DNA of 46,199 nucleotides from a virus. Both the position numbers and the translations under genes were made by a program. Below are positions 1 to 9,000 of this stretch, one piece after another (position 1 is the stretch's first letter; every line of letters begins with the position of its first letter). The notes beneath the pieces were generated by a model, which made no database searches, had not been told where the DNA came from, and worked only from the letters and a program-made list of their open reading frames with translations. The stretch covers positions 1-46,199 of the IMG/VR virus record IMGVR_UViG_3300023174_000268. The stretch is one strand, 5' to 3'.

Positions 1-124
1 CTCTTTGAATACCAGCAGGAATATCTGTGATTGATGTTGTTCCTGTTGCAGTAATTGTGCGTTGCAATTTAAGCCCATAAGGAGAATCGGTAAACGATGA
101 ATTGCTATAAATTGATGCGCTCAT
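1..124 (-). CDS. Tail-tip protein, N-terminal fragment (runs off the window)
   Basis: The leftward frame starts at an ATG at 124 and is cut by the window edge after about 41 codons. Its PYGLKLQRTI, then TTSITDIPAGI pattern matches the N-terminal part of the two glycine-rich proteins just upstream in the transcript (PYGLRLQQTINAG, TTSVTIPAGI). It is therefore probably a third copy of that tip-protein module. Whether a glycine-rich region follows cannot be seen. Confidence 0.6.
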   Translation of the reverse strand, partial: MSASIYSNSSFTDSPYGLKLQRTITATGTTSITDIPAGIQR

Positions 125-155
125 AATAACTCTATTCTATCATAATAAATATTCA

Positions 156-1058
156 TTAGTAGAAAAGGTAAAGTATTCCTGCGCCGCCAGCGCCTGCTGT
201 TAAACCTTGTCCACCGCCACCACCGCCTAAACCGCCAGTACCGCCTATTGTTCCTGAAGCGTTAGAACCGTTACCAGCAATACCACCACCACCACCGCCT
301 GCACCGTTTGTTGCGGTTCCAGTTGTTCCTGTGCCGCCAGTTGTAACTGCGCCAGTCAAAATGTTTATTCCGTTACCGCCATTACCGCCAGTACGAGTAC
401 CAGTACCTGCCTCAACAAATCCACCGCCACCACCTGCTAAACCGTTACCACCATTACCGCCAGTATTTGTTTGTGAACCTGTTGCTCGTGATGCACCACC
501 ACCTCCGCCTGAAATTCCATTACCACCATTACCGCCAGTAACTATTGTAGAATTTGAAAAACCACCACCTGCGCCACCGCCGTTTCCACCATTTACAGAT
601 GTTAATGTTCCAGCAACACCGCCTGGTATTCCATAATAATTTGTTGAACCAGCACCAATTGCAGTATAACCGCCGCCACCTGCTGAACCTAAAATTCCAT
701 TACTTTGTGCATTACCGCCACCGCCAGCGATTATGTTTCCATAACGAGTATAACCGCCATTACCTATACTAAAACCAGTACCACCAGCACCAACAATGCA
801 ACTAGAAGTTGCAATAGTCCAACCCCAAGCGACTCCACCTGCTCCGCCGCTGTGAGCACCACCACCACCAACTGCAATAGCATAAACAAATGTAATTCCA
901 GCAGGAATTGTGACTGATGTAGTTCCAGCGTTGATTGTTTGTTGTAAGCGCAAGCCGTAAGGGAGAATAAAATGAGTATTTGCAAATGGAGTTACAGTAG
1001 AAGCCTGCATACCAATAGATACTGGATTGCCTGCTTGACCTTTGCGGTTTGGGTTCAT
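156..1058 (-). CDS. Glycine-rich tail-tip / fibre protein, copy 2
   Basis: A 300-residue protein. Residues 1-65 form a non-repetitive head (ILPYGLRLQQTINAG, then VTIPAGITFVYAIAVGGGG). From about residue 65 to the end it is a run of GGxGGNG and GGGGG tripeptides with interspersed N, T and A. Such domains, as in polyglycine-II tip adhesins of phages, often contact the host receptor; that role is inferred. It is paralogous to the gene at 1068-1970, with the same head, the same ILTGAVTTGGTG segment and the same GAGILYLFY ending. The ATG has an AGGAG Shine-Dalgarno sequence that abuts the stop of the upstream copy, so the two are probably translated in tandem. Confidence 0.75.
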   Translation of the reverse strand: MNPNRKGQAGNPVSIGMQASTVTPFANTHFILPYGLRLQQTINAGTTSVTIPAGITFVYAIAVGGGGAHSGGAGGVAWGWTIATSSCIVGAGGTGFSIGNGGYTRYGNIIAGGGGNAQSNGILGSAGGGGYTAIGAGSTNYYGIPGGVAGTLTSVNGGNGGGAGGGFSNSTIVTGGNGGNGISGGGGGASRATGSQTNTGGNGGNGLAGGGGGFVEAGTGTRTGGNGGNGINILTGAVTTGGTGTTGTATNGAGGGGGGIAGNGSNASGTIGGTGGLGGGGGGQGLTAGAGGAGILYLFY

Positions 1059-1067
1059 AATTATCTC

Positions 1068-1970
1068 CTAGTAAAACAAATAAAGTATTCCAGCGCCGCC
1101 TGTACCGCCAGCAGTACCGCCACCACCGCCACCACCGCCAAGACCACCAGCACCACCAGTAGTTGTTACAGCGTTTGAACCATTACCTGCTATACCGCCA
1201 CCGCCACCTGCGCCACCCACAACACTTGAACCCGCAGCCACGCCAGTTCCACCTGTTGTTACTGCACCAGTCAAAATGTTTATTCCGTTGCCGCCGTTAC
1301 CGCCAGTGTTTGATGTTGTTGAATTCTGTGCTCTACCACCACCACCGCCTGCTAAACCATTACCGCCGTTGCTGCCAATATTAGACCCACTTCCTGCGCC
1401 TGTACCACTACCACCACCAGCACCTGAGATTCCATCGCCGCCATTAGCAGCAACAATTCCAGCAACTGTACTACCGCTACTGCCACCTGCACCTGAACCT
1501 GAGCCACCTTTTGTATTACTAGCACCAATAGCACCACCAGGGATTCCATAATAATTTGTAGCACCTACTGCTGCCGCACCGCCAGCACCGCCAAGTATTC
1601 CTGCTACAGTTGAATTACCACCACCACCTGCAATTATATTTCCATATCTTGTATAACCACCAATAGAGTTAGAACCACCAGCACCAACTACGCAACTAGA
1701 AGTTGCGATAGTCCAACCCCAAGCAATACCGCCCGCACCGCCGCCACCAACATTTGACCCACCACCGCCACCACCGCCAACGGCTATTGCATAAACAAAA
1801 GTTATGCCTGCTGGGATAGTTACCGAAGTTGTACCAGCGTTGATAGTCTGACGAAGTTGTAAGCCGTAAGGTAAAATAAAATGTGTATTAGAAAAAGGTG
1901 TATCTTCATCGCCACGCATTTGTCCTGATACTGGGCCAGTAACCTGTCCTCTGCGACTTGGATTAGCCAT
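1068..1970 (-). CDS. Glycine-rich tail-tip / fibre protein, copy 1
   Basis: A 300-residue paralogue of the neighbouring gene, with the same length, a nearly identical head (ILPYGLQLRQTINAG) and the same C-terminal GAGILYLFY. The middle is a diverged glycine-rich stretch with GGGGG, GGAGG and GSGSGAGG patterns. Conserved ends with a variable glycine core are expected of receptor-binding tip adhesins that change host range by recombination; this is inference from composition. Start at ATG 1968-1970, with AAGG 9 nt upstream inside the end of a 25-codon gene. Confidence 0.75.
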   Translation of the reverse strand: MANPSRRGQVTGPVSGQMRGDEDTPFSNTHFILPYGLQLRQTINAGTTSVTIPAGITFVYAIAVGGGGGGGSNVGGGGAGGIAWGWTIATSSCVVGAGGSNSIGGYTRYGNIIAGGGGNSTVAGILGGAGGAAAVGATNYYGIPGGAIGASNTKGGSGSGAGGSSGSTVAGIVAANGGDGISGAGGGSGTGAGSGSNIGSNGGNGLAGGGGGRAQNSTTSNTGGNGGNGINILTGAVTTGGTGVAAGSSVVGGAGGGGGIAGNGSNAVTTTGGAGGLGGGGGGGGTAGGTGGAGILYLFY

Positions 1971-2040
1971 TCTTACACCTTGCGTGATTCCATACCAAAA
2001 TAACTAAAACAGTTGCTAGATAAAGGGCAAGCCACTTCAT
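1963..2040 (-). CDS. 25-residue single-span membrane peptide
   Basis: A tiny frame between two tail genes. Its ATG overlaps the stop of the upstream gene (TAATG), which suggests translational coupling, and its end overlaps the start of the next gene by 8 bp. The product has a Lys-Trp start, about 16 hydrophobic residues (LALYLATVLVILVW) and a short basic tail. It could be a small membrane factor or just a coupling peptide that carries ribosomes to the next gene. No family is recognised. Confidence 0.45.
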   Translation of the reverse strand: MKWLALYLATVLVILVWNHARCKNG

Positions 2041-2402
2041 TAAGAAATCCTGTTGATATAACCTGAAATTGTAATTACTGAAGCGGTTGCGGCAAAGGCT
2101 GCAACTGTATTTGCGGCTGAACCTGTTCCTGTTAGCGGAAGTCCTGCAACGATTAGAACATCACCTGATTGTGGAGCAAGAGTAATTGGCTTGGCGTGTT
2201 GTACTGCGCCTGTGCCACCGAATTGAACGGTAAGTAATACTGGAGAGGTTGATGTGTTATTTGCGTATAACCAAACCTCATCAATTATTGTATCTGATGT
2301 GCCAGTTGAGTGAATAGTTGTGCCAGTTGAGGCAGTAGCTACGACTGTGATCGGCTGGCCTTGTGTTGAACCTGAAAGTAATACTTTGCTATATGTTGCC
2401 AT
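2040..2402 (-). CDS. Small tail structural protein
   Basis: A 120-residue, Thr/Ser/Gly/Val-rich protein with predicted beta structure. It begins MATYSKVLLSGSTQGQPI and has no cysteine or membrane segment. It resembles a type of short structural protein found near fibre genes of aquatic phages, but the exact family is not recognised. It lies between the 1212-residue fibre (20 bp upstream in the transcript) and the membrane peptide that overlaps its stop. A head-fibre, tail-fibre connector or baseplate role is inference. Confidence 0.6.
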   Translation of the reverse strand: MATYSKVLLSGSTQGQPITVVATASTGTTIHSTGTSDTIIDEVWLYANNTSTSPVLLTVQFGGTGAVQHAKPITLAPQSGDVLIVAGLPLTGTGSAANTVAAFAATASVITISGYINRIS

Positions 2403-2422
2403 GATTATATTATACCATTTCC

Positions 2423-5400
2423 TTATCCGAAGATTTGAGAGGCAAGTACCAATTGGTCCCCGTCTCCCTTTGTTAAATTACCTGCTTTATCTATTGCTGA
2501 TAATAGTGTACCGCTAGAGTTTTGCCACTCTTGCAAATTAGCAGTTTGTGAGGCTGCACCTTTGACTACTAAACCAACAGTTCCAGTTGTTTGCGAGGTA
2601 ATAGTTGCGTTACCAGCAAATGTGAGTGTCTTAGCAGAAAAATCTCCACCAATAAGTGGGGTAGTCGTATTAGTATTTGCTATATAAAGTTTGTTAGAAC
2701 CTGTTTCATAATATCCTGCTTCACTTCCTAAGAAAATATTACCAGAACCAGTTGAATTTGAAAATCCAGCATTCTGTCCTATTCCTACATTGTTACCACC
2801 CGAACTATTTAACAGTAAACTTTGAATTCCAACTGCTGTGTTTCCACTACCAGAAACATTAGATATCATCGCTGCAGTACCAATTGCAGTATTACTATAT
2901 GCATAATTATTGTTTTGTAATGCACCTTGACCAAATGCGGTATTATACCAACCAGTTCTATTGTTATATAATGCATTTTGACCAAATGCAGTATTTTGAG
3001 TTCCAGATGTATTAAGTTGAAGAGATTGATTTCCAAATGCAGTATTGTAAGTACCAGTGGTGTTTGAAACAAGTGAATTAAGTCCAACAGATGTATTACT
3101 TGAAACCGAGCCAGCACCCATACCAATAACAACACCATTAATGCTTGCATCAACTGCAGAGGTTAATTTACCTGTTGGGGATATGGATGCAAGCACCGTT
3201 CCAGCGCTGTTCTGCCATTGTTGAAGGTCACCAGTTTGACCTGACGTTCCCCGAATTTTAACAACGTTCATTCCTGTTGAACCAGGATTAGAGATAAGAA
3301 AACCCTGAGTAAAAGGTTCAAGTCTTGTTTCATTTGTTCCACCGTCTAATAATCTAAGTCTTCCATATCCAGACGCACCACTATTAGAGATATATTGATT
3401 TCCAAGAATTAAATTACCATCAGAATCAACTTTAGCAAGCACCGTACCAGCAGAGTTACGCCACTGAGTTAAATCACCAGTTTGGGATGTTGCACCATCT
3501 ATTACCGCTACTATTGCGCCAGCACTACCTGATTTAACTCTAAAATAAGATAAACCAAAACTTGATGCTTGAATACCTAAATTATTTAAAACATTGTCAC
3601 CGCCAGCATAACCACTGGTTAATCCATTATTAATAAATCCGCCAGCAAAAACATCAAAATCTTTTGTTACTTTAGCATATACAGTACCAGAACTATTCTG
3701 CCATTCTTGAAGATTGGCAGTTTGAGAGGCTGCGCCTTTTACAATTAAAGGTTTAGTGGTTGCAGATTGAGAATTAAAATTTGCCGAACCGTCATTTTTT
3801 AATTGCCAATAGTTAAGATTATGGTATACATTGTTTGCATAAAGAGTGGTGTTTGTAATAATCTGTCCGTATTGGTCTATGTATGCACCCTGGAAATCAA
3901 CTCGCCCATTGGCTTGAACGCTTACAAGAGAAGTACCAGCAGAGTTCTGCCACTCTTGCAGGTTAGCAGTTTGGGATGTATTTGCTTTTACAATTAAAGT
4001 TGTGGTTGTTGTACTGTTTGTAACAGTTGCAAGAATTGAGCGAGCATTTGCTTCGATATTAAAAACACTACTATATGCTCCTAGAGTTGCATAATTATTG
4101 ACTGTTGCAGGTATGCCAAAATGAAGTTTTGCTCCAGCGGCTGTTGCATCTAACTTAATATTTGTTGTTGCAGGAGTACCTGTTGTAAAACCGCCAGCAG
4201 GGTCAAGTTTAGCAATTACCGCACCTGTTGAATCCTGCCACTCCTGGAGATTTGCAGTTTGACCTGATGCGCCACGAACAACTACGGGAACAACCGTAGC
4301 ATTTCCACCACTACCAAAGGCAGTTAATACGCTTGAAATTGTTCCAATACCAAAACCGTTTGAGTTGCCACCAATTTGACGATAGGCACTGCCATTTACA
4401 AATCCAGCACTATCAACATTTGCAAGTACAGTTCCAGAACTATTCTGCCACTCCTGAAGGTTGGCTGTTTGGGATGAACGAGCACGTACTATAATTCCAA
4501 TATTTGCAGCACTGCCTGTATCGAAATATGCGGTTCGCTTTACTTCTAATGCACCTTGGCCAGCAAGACCAGTCGGTGTTCCATTGCTGCTATTTACGGA
4601 TATTGCTCCACCTGAGCCTACCGCAGATAAAACGGCTCCGCCACTATTCTGCCACTCCTGAAGATTAGCAGTTTGGGAGGCTGCGGCTTTAACAACCATA
4701 GTTGCAGCAGTTGTAGAGCGACCAATAAATGTGGCCGAGTTAGTTGCTACTGTATCCCAATATGTTCCAGATATATTAATTCCATCAAAATATCTAAAAC
4801 GAATTGCGGTTGAAGAACCACTTCCTGCTGTAACATCTCCATCTTTAGAAACACTTAATAAAGTAAAACCATCACTTCTCTGCCATTGTTGAAGGTCGCC
4901 TGTTTGAGATGCCATTCCTTTAATAGTAAATAGTACATTTGATGTTGTATTTCTATTTTGCAATAATACATTTGTACTTGTCATATTAAAATATGGACCA
5001 TTGTCATCATAATTTACAATAAAATTATTCCAAAGAACTGATGCTTTAAAATGGTCGGCTGTCATACGTCCATTTGAATCAATTTGTGCAAGTATGGTCC
5101 CAGCACTGTTCTGCCATTGTTGTAGGTCGGCAGATTGGGAGGCTAGTCCTCTAACAATTAGTCCAATACTTGATGTAGAAGATGGAACAATTCTACCTTC
5201 TAGGTCCATCTTAAATACAATAGTATTTGATGAGTTTTGTAATTGAATAGCATGTGCGCTTGTAGCGGTAGATTTCATTGTTATAATACCGCTACTACCT
5301 GCACCTATAACATAAAGGGAGTAACCATTTGGTGTTGAAGTAGGTGATATATTAAATGCTCCACCAGACTCTACGGAAGCAAGCACAGTCCCACTAATAT

Positions 5401-6061
5401 TTTGCCATTCTTGGAGATTAGCAGATTGTGAAGCAATAGATTTAACTATTAAATTTGGTCTTGTTATTGAATTTGTATTTACAATTAATGGTTCTGATGA
5501 AGTAAATGAGCCTGTTGATTGTACCCAATTAAGAGTTTTATCTGTAGCACCCTTTATTGTAATTCCCGCTCCATCGGCGGTGGTATCAGTAGGTGTAGCA
5601 ACATCAGCAATAATAATATTCTTGTCTTCTATAATTAAATTAGTTGAATTAAGATTTGTAGTGGTTCCGTTTACAGTTAAATTTCCAGATAATGTCAGGT
5701 CTACTGCAGATATTGAGCCAGATGCGCTTACGCTTGCAAGTACCGTCTCATTAATATCTCTCCACTCTTGTAAATTAGCAGTTTGAGATGGGAGTCCTCT
5801 TATTATTAAACCCTGAGCAACTGTTTGGGCACTATAAAATCTAACATTATAGGCTACAAGACTTTGAGCAGAAAATGAACCATCATTTCCAATTGATAGT
5901 CTTACTGTTCCGTCTGGTCTTTTAACTTCAAGTAAATTTGAACCTGTAGCAAGGGTGTTTGCTAAAATTGTTAATGGAACGGTAGAGGTAGTTGGCTGCG
6001 TAATTGTAACTGCGCCATTGGCATCTAGACCATTTTTTACTTTAAAATTTTTATCGCTCAT
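2423..6061 (-). CDS. Giant tail-fibre protein with 12 repeated modules (1212 aa)
   Basis: The product is a beta-rich, Ser/Thr/Asn/Gly-rich fibre with no signal peptide. At least twelve copies of a consensus close to ASQTANLQEWQNSSGT followed by LAxVDxxG occur at roughly 50-110 residue intervals, separated by unrelated inserts. Near the C-terminus (about residues 985-1120) is a block of NTAFGxxAL / GSGNTAVG repeats like the left-handed beta-roll head of YadA-type trimeric adhesins. It shares NKLYIANTNT and GGDFSAKTLT with the 1875-residue fibre encoded upstream. A trimeric side or tip fibre that determines adsorption is the likely role. The repeats are ready substrates for recombination. Confidence 0.8.
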   Translation of the reverse strand: MSDKNFKVKNGLDANGAVTITQPTTSTVPLTILANTLATGSNLLEVKRPDGTVRLSIGNDGSFSAQSLVAYNVRFYSAQTVAQGLIIRGLPSQTANLQEWRDINETVLASVSASGSISAVDLTLSGNLTVNGTTTNLNSTNLIIEDKNIIIADVATPTDTTADGAGITIKGATDKTLNWVQSTGSFTSSEPLIVNTNSITRPNLIVKSIASQSANLQEWQNISGTVLASVESGGAFNISPTSTPNGYSLYVIGAGSSGIITMKSTATSAHAIQLQNSSNTIVFKMDLEGRIVPSSTSSIGLIVRGLASQSADLQQWQNSAGTILAQIDSNGRMTADHFKASVLWNNFIVNYDDNGPYFNMTSTNVLLQNRNTTSNVLFTIKGMASQTGDLQQWQRSDGFTLLSVSKDGDVTAGSGSSTAIRFRYFDGINISGTYWDTVATNSATFIGRSTTAATMVVKAAASQTANLQEWQNSGGAVLSAVGSGGAISVNSSNGTPTGLAGQGALEVKRTAYFDTGSAANIGIIVRARSSQTANLQEWQNSSGTVLANVDSAGFVNGSAYRQIGGNSNGFGIGTISSVLTAFGSGGNATVVPVVVRGASGQTANLQEWQDSTGAVIAKLDPAGGFTTGTPATTNIKLDATAAGAKLHFGIPATVNNYATLGAYSSVFNIEANARSILATVTNSTTTTTLIVKANTSQTANLQEWQNSAGTSLVSVQANGRVDFQGAYIDQYGQIITNTTLYANNVYHNLNYWQLKNDGSANFNSQSATTKPLIVKGAASQTANLQEWQNSSGTVYAKVTKDFDVFAGGFINNGLTSGYAGGDNVLNNLGIQASSFGLSYFRVKSGSAGAIVAVIDGATSQTGDLTQWRNSAGTVLAKVDSDGNLILGNQYISNSGASGYGRLRLLDGGTNETRLEPFTQGFLISNPGSTGMNVVKIRGTSGQTGDLQQWQNSAGTVLASISPTGKLTSAVDASINGVVIGMGAGSVSSNTSVGLNSLVSNTTGTYNTAFGNQSLQLNTSGTQNTAFGQNALYNNRTGWYNTAFGQGALQNNNYAYSNTAIGTAAMISNVSGSGNTAVGIQSLLLNSSGGNNVGIGQNAGFSNSTGSGNIFLGSEAGYYETGSNKLYIANTNTTTPLIGGDFSAKTLTFAGNATITSQTTGTVGLVVKGAASQTANLQEWQNSSGTLLSAIDKAGNLTKGDGDQLVLASQIFG
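2505..5800 (-). repeat. Twelve-copy SQTANLQEW module array in the 1212-aa fibre
   Basis: The protein-level repeat is also visible in DNA: TTCTGCCACTCTTGCA-like blocks followed by AGCAGTTTG recur along the plus strand of the gene. The core is S-Q-T/S-A/G-N/D-L-Q-E/Q-W-Q/R. Variation is concentrated in the spacers. Confidence 0.85.
2790..3150 (-). repeat. YadA-like head repeats (NTAFG motif)
   Basis: Successive 14-residue units such as NTAFGQNALYNN, NTAFGQGALQNN and NTAVGIQSLLLN lie in the C-terminal part of the 1212-residue fibre. This periodicity is typical of the trimeric beta-roll of YadA-type adhesin heads. A second block occurs in the 1875-residue fibre. Confidence 0.75.
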
Positions 6062-6095
6062 ATTGGTTCACATTTCCCCATAATAGATAACTTAA

Positions 6096-9000
6096 TTATA
6101 ACATTGTTTTAATTAGTTTAACTGTGGCATTTGTAGTAGCCGCATCTGTAATTGTTACTTCAAGTATGCTATTTGTGCTAGATACTGATGCTGTTACTAG
6201 GATTCCTGTGATTCCTCCCCCCATTTCCATAATTCCGTATTCTGTAGAGTCTATTGAAGTTCCGTCGGTGTGGACAAGGACCTTTGAGCTTCTAACTTTT
6301 GAACCTTGCTTAATTGAAATTGTATATTCAATTGTAGTAAATGATGAAATTGCAACTGTATCCACAGTTGTTGCGGTATTTGCAGAGATTGTAGAAGAAT
6401 TTCCACCTTTAAGTGATCCATCACTTGTAATTGTAAGTTTTACTGTACCACTATTATCAAATTTAGCTATATCTCTTGTAGTGCTTCCAGAATAAATATA
6501 TAAAGCTACTCCTGATCCGCCAGAAGATGGTGCGGATATAGATAATGCAGTATTATTATTATTTGAATCATTTTGTATATTAGCGCCATATTTAGTAGTT
6601 GTGCGTGTAAGAGACTCTCCTGCTGAATTTATACCCCATAAAGCAGTTCCAGCAGAGTTTCTTATTTCAAAATAACTTGATGTTGGAGAAGCGGTATGTT
6701 GAATAATTAATGGAATAACTCCAGCTGCAGGAGATGTAAATTTAACTGATCCATCTGCTCCCACAATTTGTTGCGGTACATTTGAAGTACCCATATAATT
6801 TAATGCGCCAGATCCTACATATAAATATCCAGCGGATGTCGGATTAACTGTAGGAGTTGCAGCATTTCTCATGCGTACCCATGCGCTATATCCATCAGCA
6901 TTAGCAGATACTGAATAATCTGGAACTATTGCAAATATTGAATCTGACCCACCAGACTTATAAATATAATTTCTAACATCTAGTACCTCTGCAGTTTGAG
7001 CAGATCTTCCGTACATTCTAATTGCTGCTGAAGATGTAAGGTTTGGTTGAATTGATAAGCCTGCTTGCTGATATCCAACATTTGCAACAGACATAACATC
7101 TGCCATTGCAAATCCACCAGAACCACCGATTGTGAATAGCGACATTCCATCTGATCTATACGCTTGTAGTATGTTAGATGGATATTCTGCATTTCTTACA
7201 TACCCGCCTGAAGTATATGTTTGTGTTGATGTATTTGGTACCGTAAATGTATATGTAGTTACTGCAGATACAGTATTTCCACCTGGTATATTTAAATTAC
7301 CAGATCCGCCTGAATAACTAATTCCATTAATAATTACATAATCAGATGTTGTAAATCCATGTGCTATAGACGTAGTATATGTTACAGATGTTCCATTTCC
7401 TACTGCTCCTGTAATAAAAGCATCTTTTCCATATGCCCAAAGTTCAATTAAGTTTTGTCCTGATTGAGTTCCACGTACAAATAAAGGAGAAGTATTTTGC
7501 GTTACTACCCCTGATCCATTTACTTGACCACTTAAACCAGTTTGTGTTGCTCCTACATAAATATTACCTTTGGGAGCAACTCTAGATAAAGCCGTGCCGC
7601 CGCTATTCTGCCATTCCTGAAGGTTTGCGGTTTGAGAGGCTGCGCTTTTAACGGTAAGAGGAACAACTGCTGCTCCGCCTGCAGTTGCTTGCATTAAATA
7701 TGAAGAATAAATTCCTGGTGCATAAAAACTTCCACTGCTATCAATTGCTGTGCCAGCATACCCAGCAAAGTTCTGCCATTCCTGCAGATTGGCAGTTTGT
7801 GAGGCAGCGCCCTTAACAACTAATCCAACTTTTGAAGCTGAATTGCTATTTAATACTGCTGAAGTAGCATATACATCTTTCCATCTCTGTCCAGAAGTAC
7901 CTAGATCTGATGTTGCATCATTTACTGGTCTCCATCGTCCCGCCGCATTTGCAGGAGCAAACAATCCATCAAAATATGGAGAAAATGCTAAATCATTGCC
8001 ATTTGCAGATATTTGATTTGTTCCAGATGTTGACGGACCAGATATCCATGCTGTATTTGAATTACCAACTACATATAATGAACCATCTGGTTTAATATAA
8101 GATAATGCTGTTCCAGCTGAGTTTTGCCATTCTTGCAGATTAGCGGTTTGGGAGGCTGCGCCACGAATGATTGCGCCCTTTTGTCCTGCTCCGCTTGTAA
8201 ATACGCTAAGTCTTGGTAATGTTCCACCGTCAGTATTGTAATAATTTCCAAATGTAGAATTCGTAGAGTTCCAAGATTGACCATATTGATTTATTTCAAA
8301 TACTGTTGAACTGTTATTTACAATTGATAATGCAGTATTTGAGTATCCTGTTGAATTTGTTGTCAATCCACCAGTAGGACCTACACTTGCCAACACAGTT
8401 CCAGCACTATCCTGCCATTCTTGAAGGTTGGCAGTTTGAGAGGCGAAGCCTTGAACTTTAAATACTAAATTAGCTGGATTTGTGTTAAATGCAGTAGTCG
8501 TAACATCATTAAGATAAAGTCCACTACCTCCGCCTAGACCTTGAAGATTTTGAACATAATTATATGTATTTCTAAATATACCTTGATTAGTAATTTCTCC
8601 AATAGTAGACCCGCTAGAATTTTGCCATTGAATTATACTACCAGCCTGTGATGCGGCGGCTTTTACAAGTAAAACGCTAGATGAAGCATTTTGTGAAATA
8701 ATAGATGTACTACCTGCAACGGTTAAAGTTTTAGCAGAAAAATCTCCACCGATTAATGGGGTAGCTGTATTAGTGTTTGCAATGTAAAGTTTGTTGGAGC
8801 CTGTTTCATTGTAACCTGCGTTGTATCCAAGAAATACATTTGAGCTACCAGTTACGTTTAAATAGCCAGCGCCCTGTCCTATTGCAGTATTTCTAAATCC
8901 TGTAGTAGTAGACGTTAATGAACTAATTCCTATTGATAAGTTTTCATAACCAGTTGTTGCACCACTTAATGCACCGTATCCAATACCAACATTATAAGCA

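Noticed and set aside
331-1551. Proline-rich open frames on the plus strand of the tip genes
   Set aside because: They are mirror images of the glycine-rich genes (GGN codons read as NCC, proline-rich), with no ribosome site or family.
2866-3153. Leucine- and isoleucine-rich frame within the 1212-residue fibre
   Set aside because: An out-of-phase reading of the NTAFG repeat DNA; no independent start or conservation signal.
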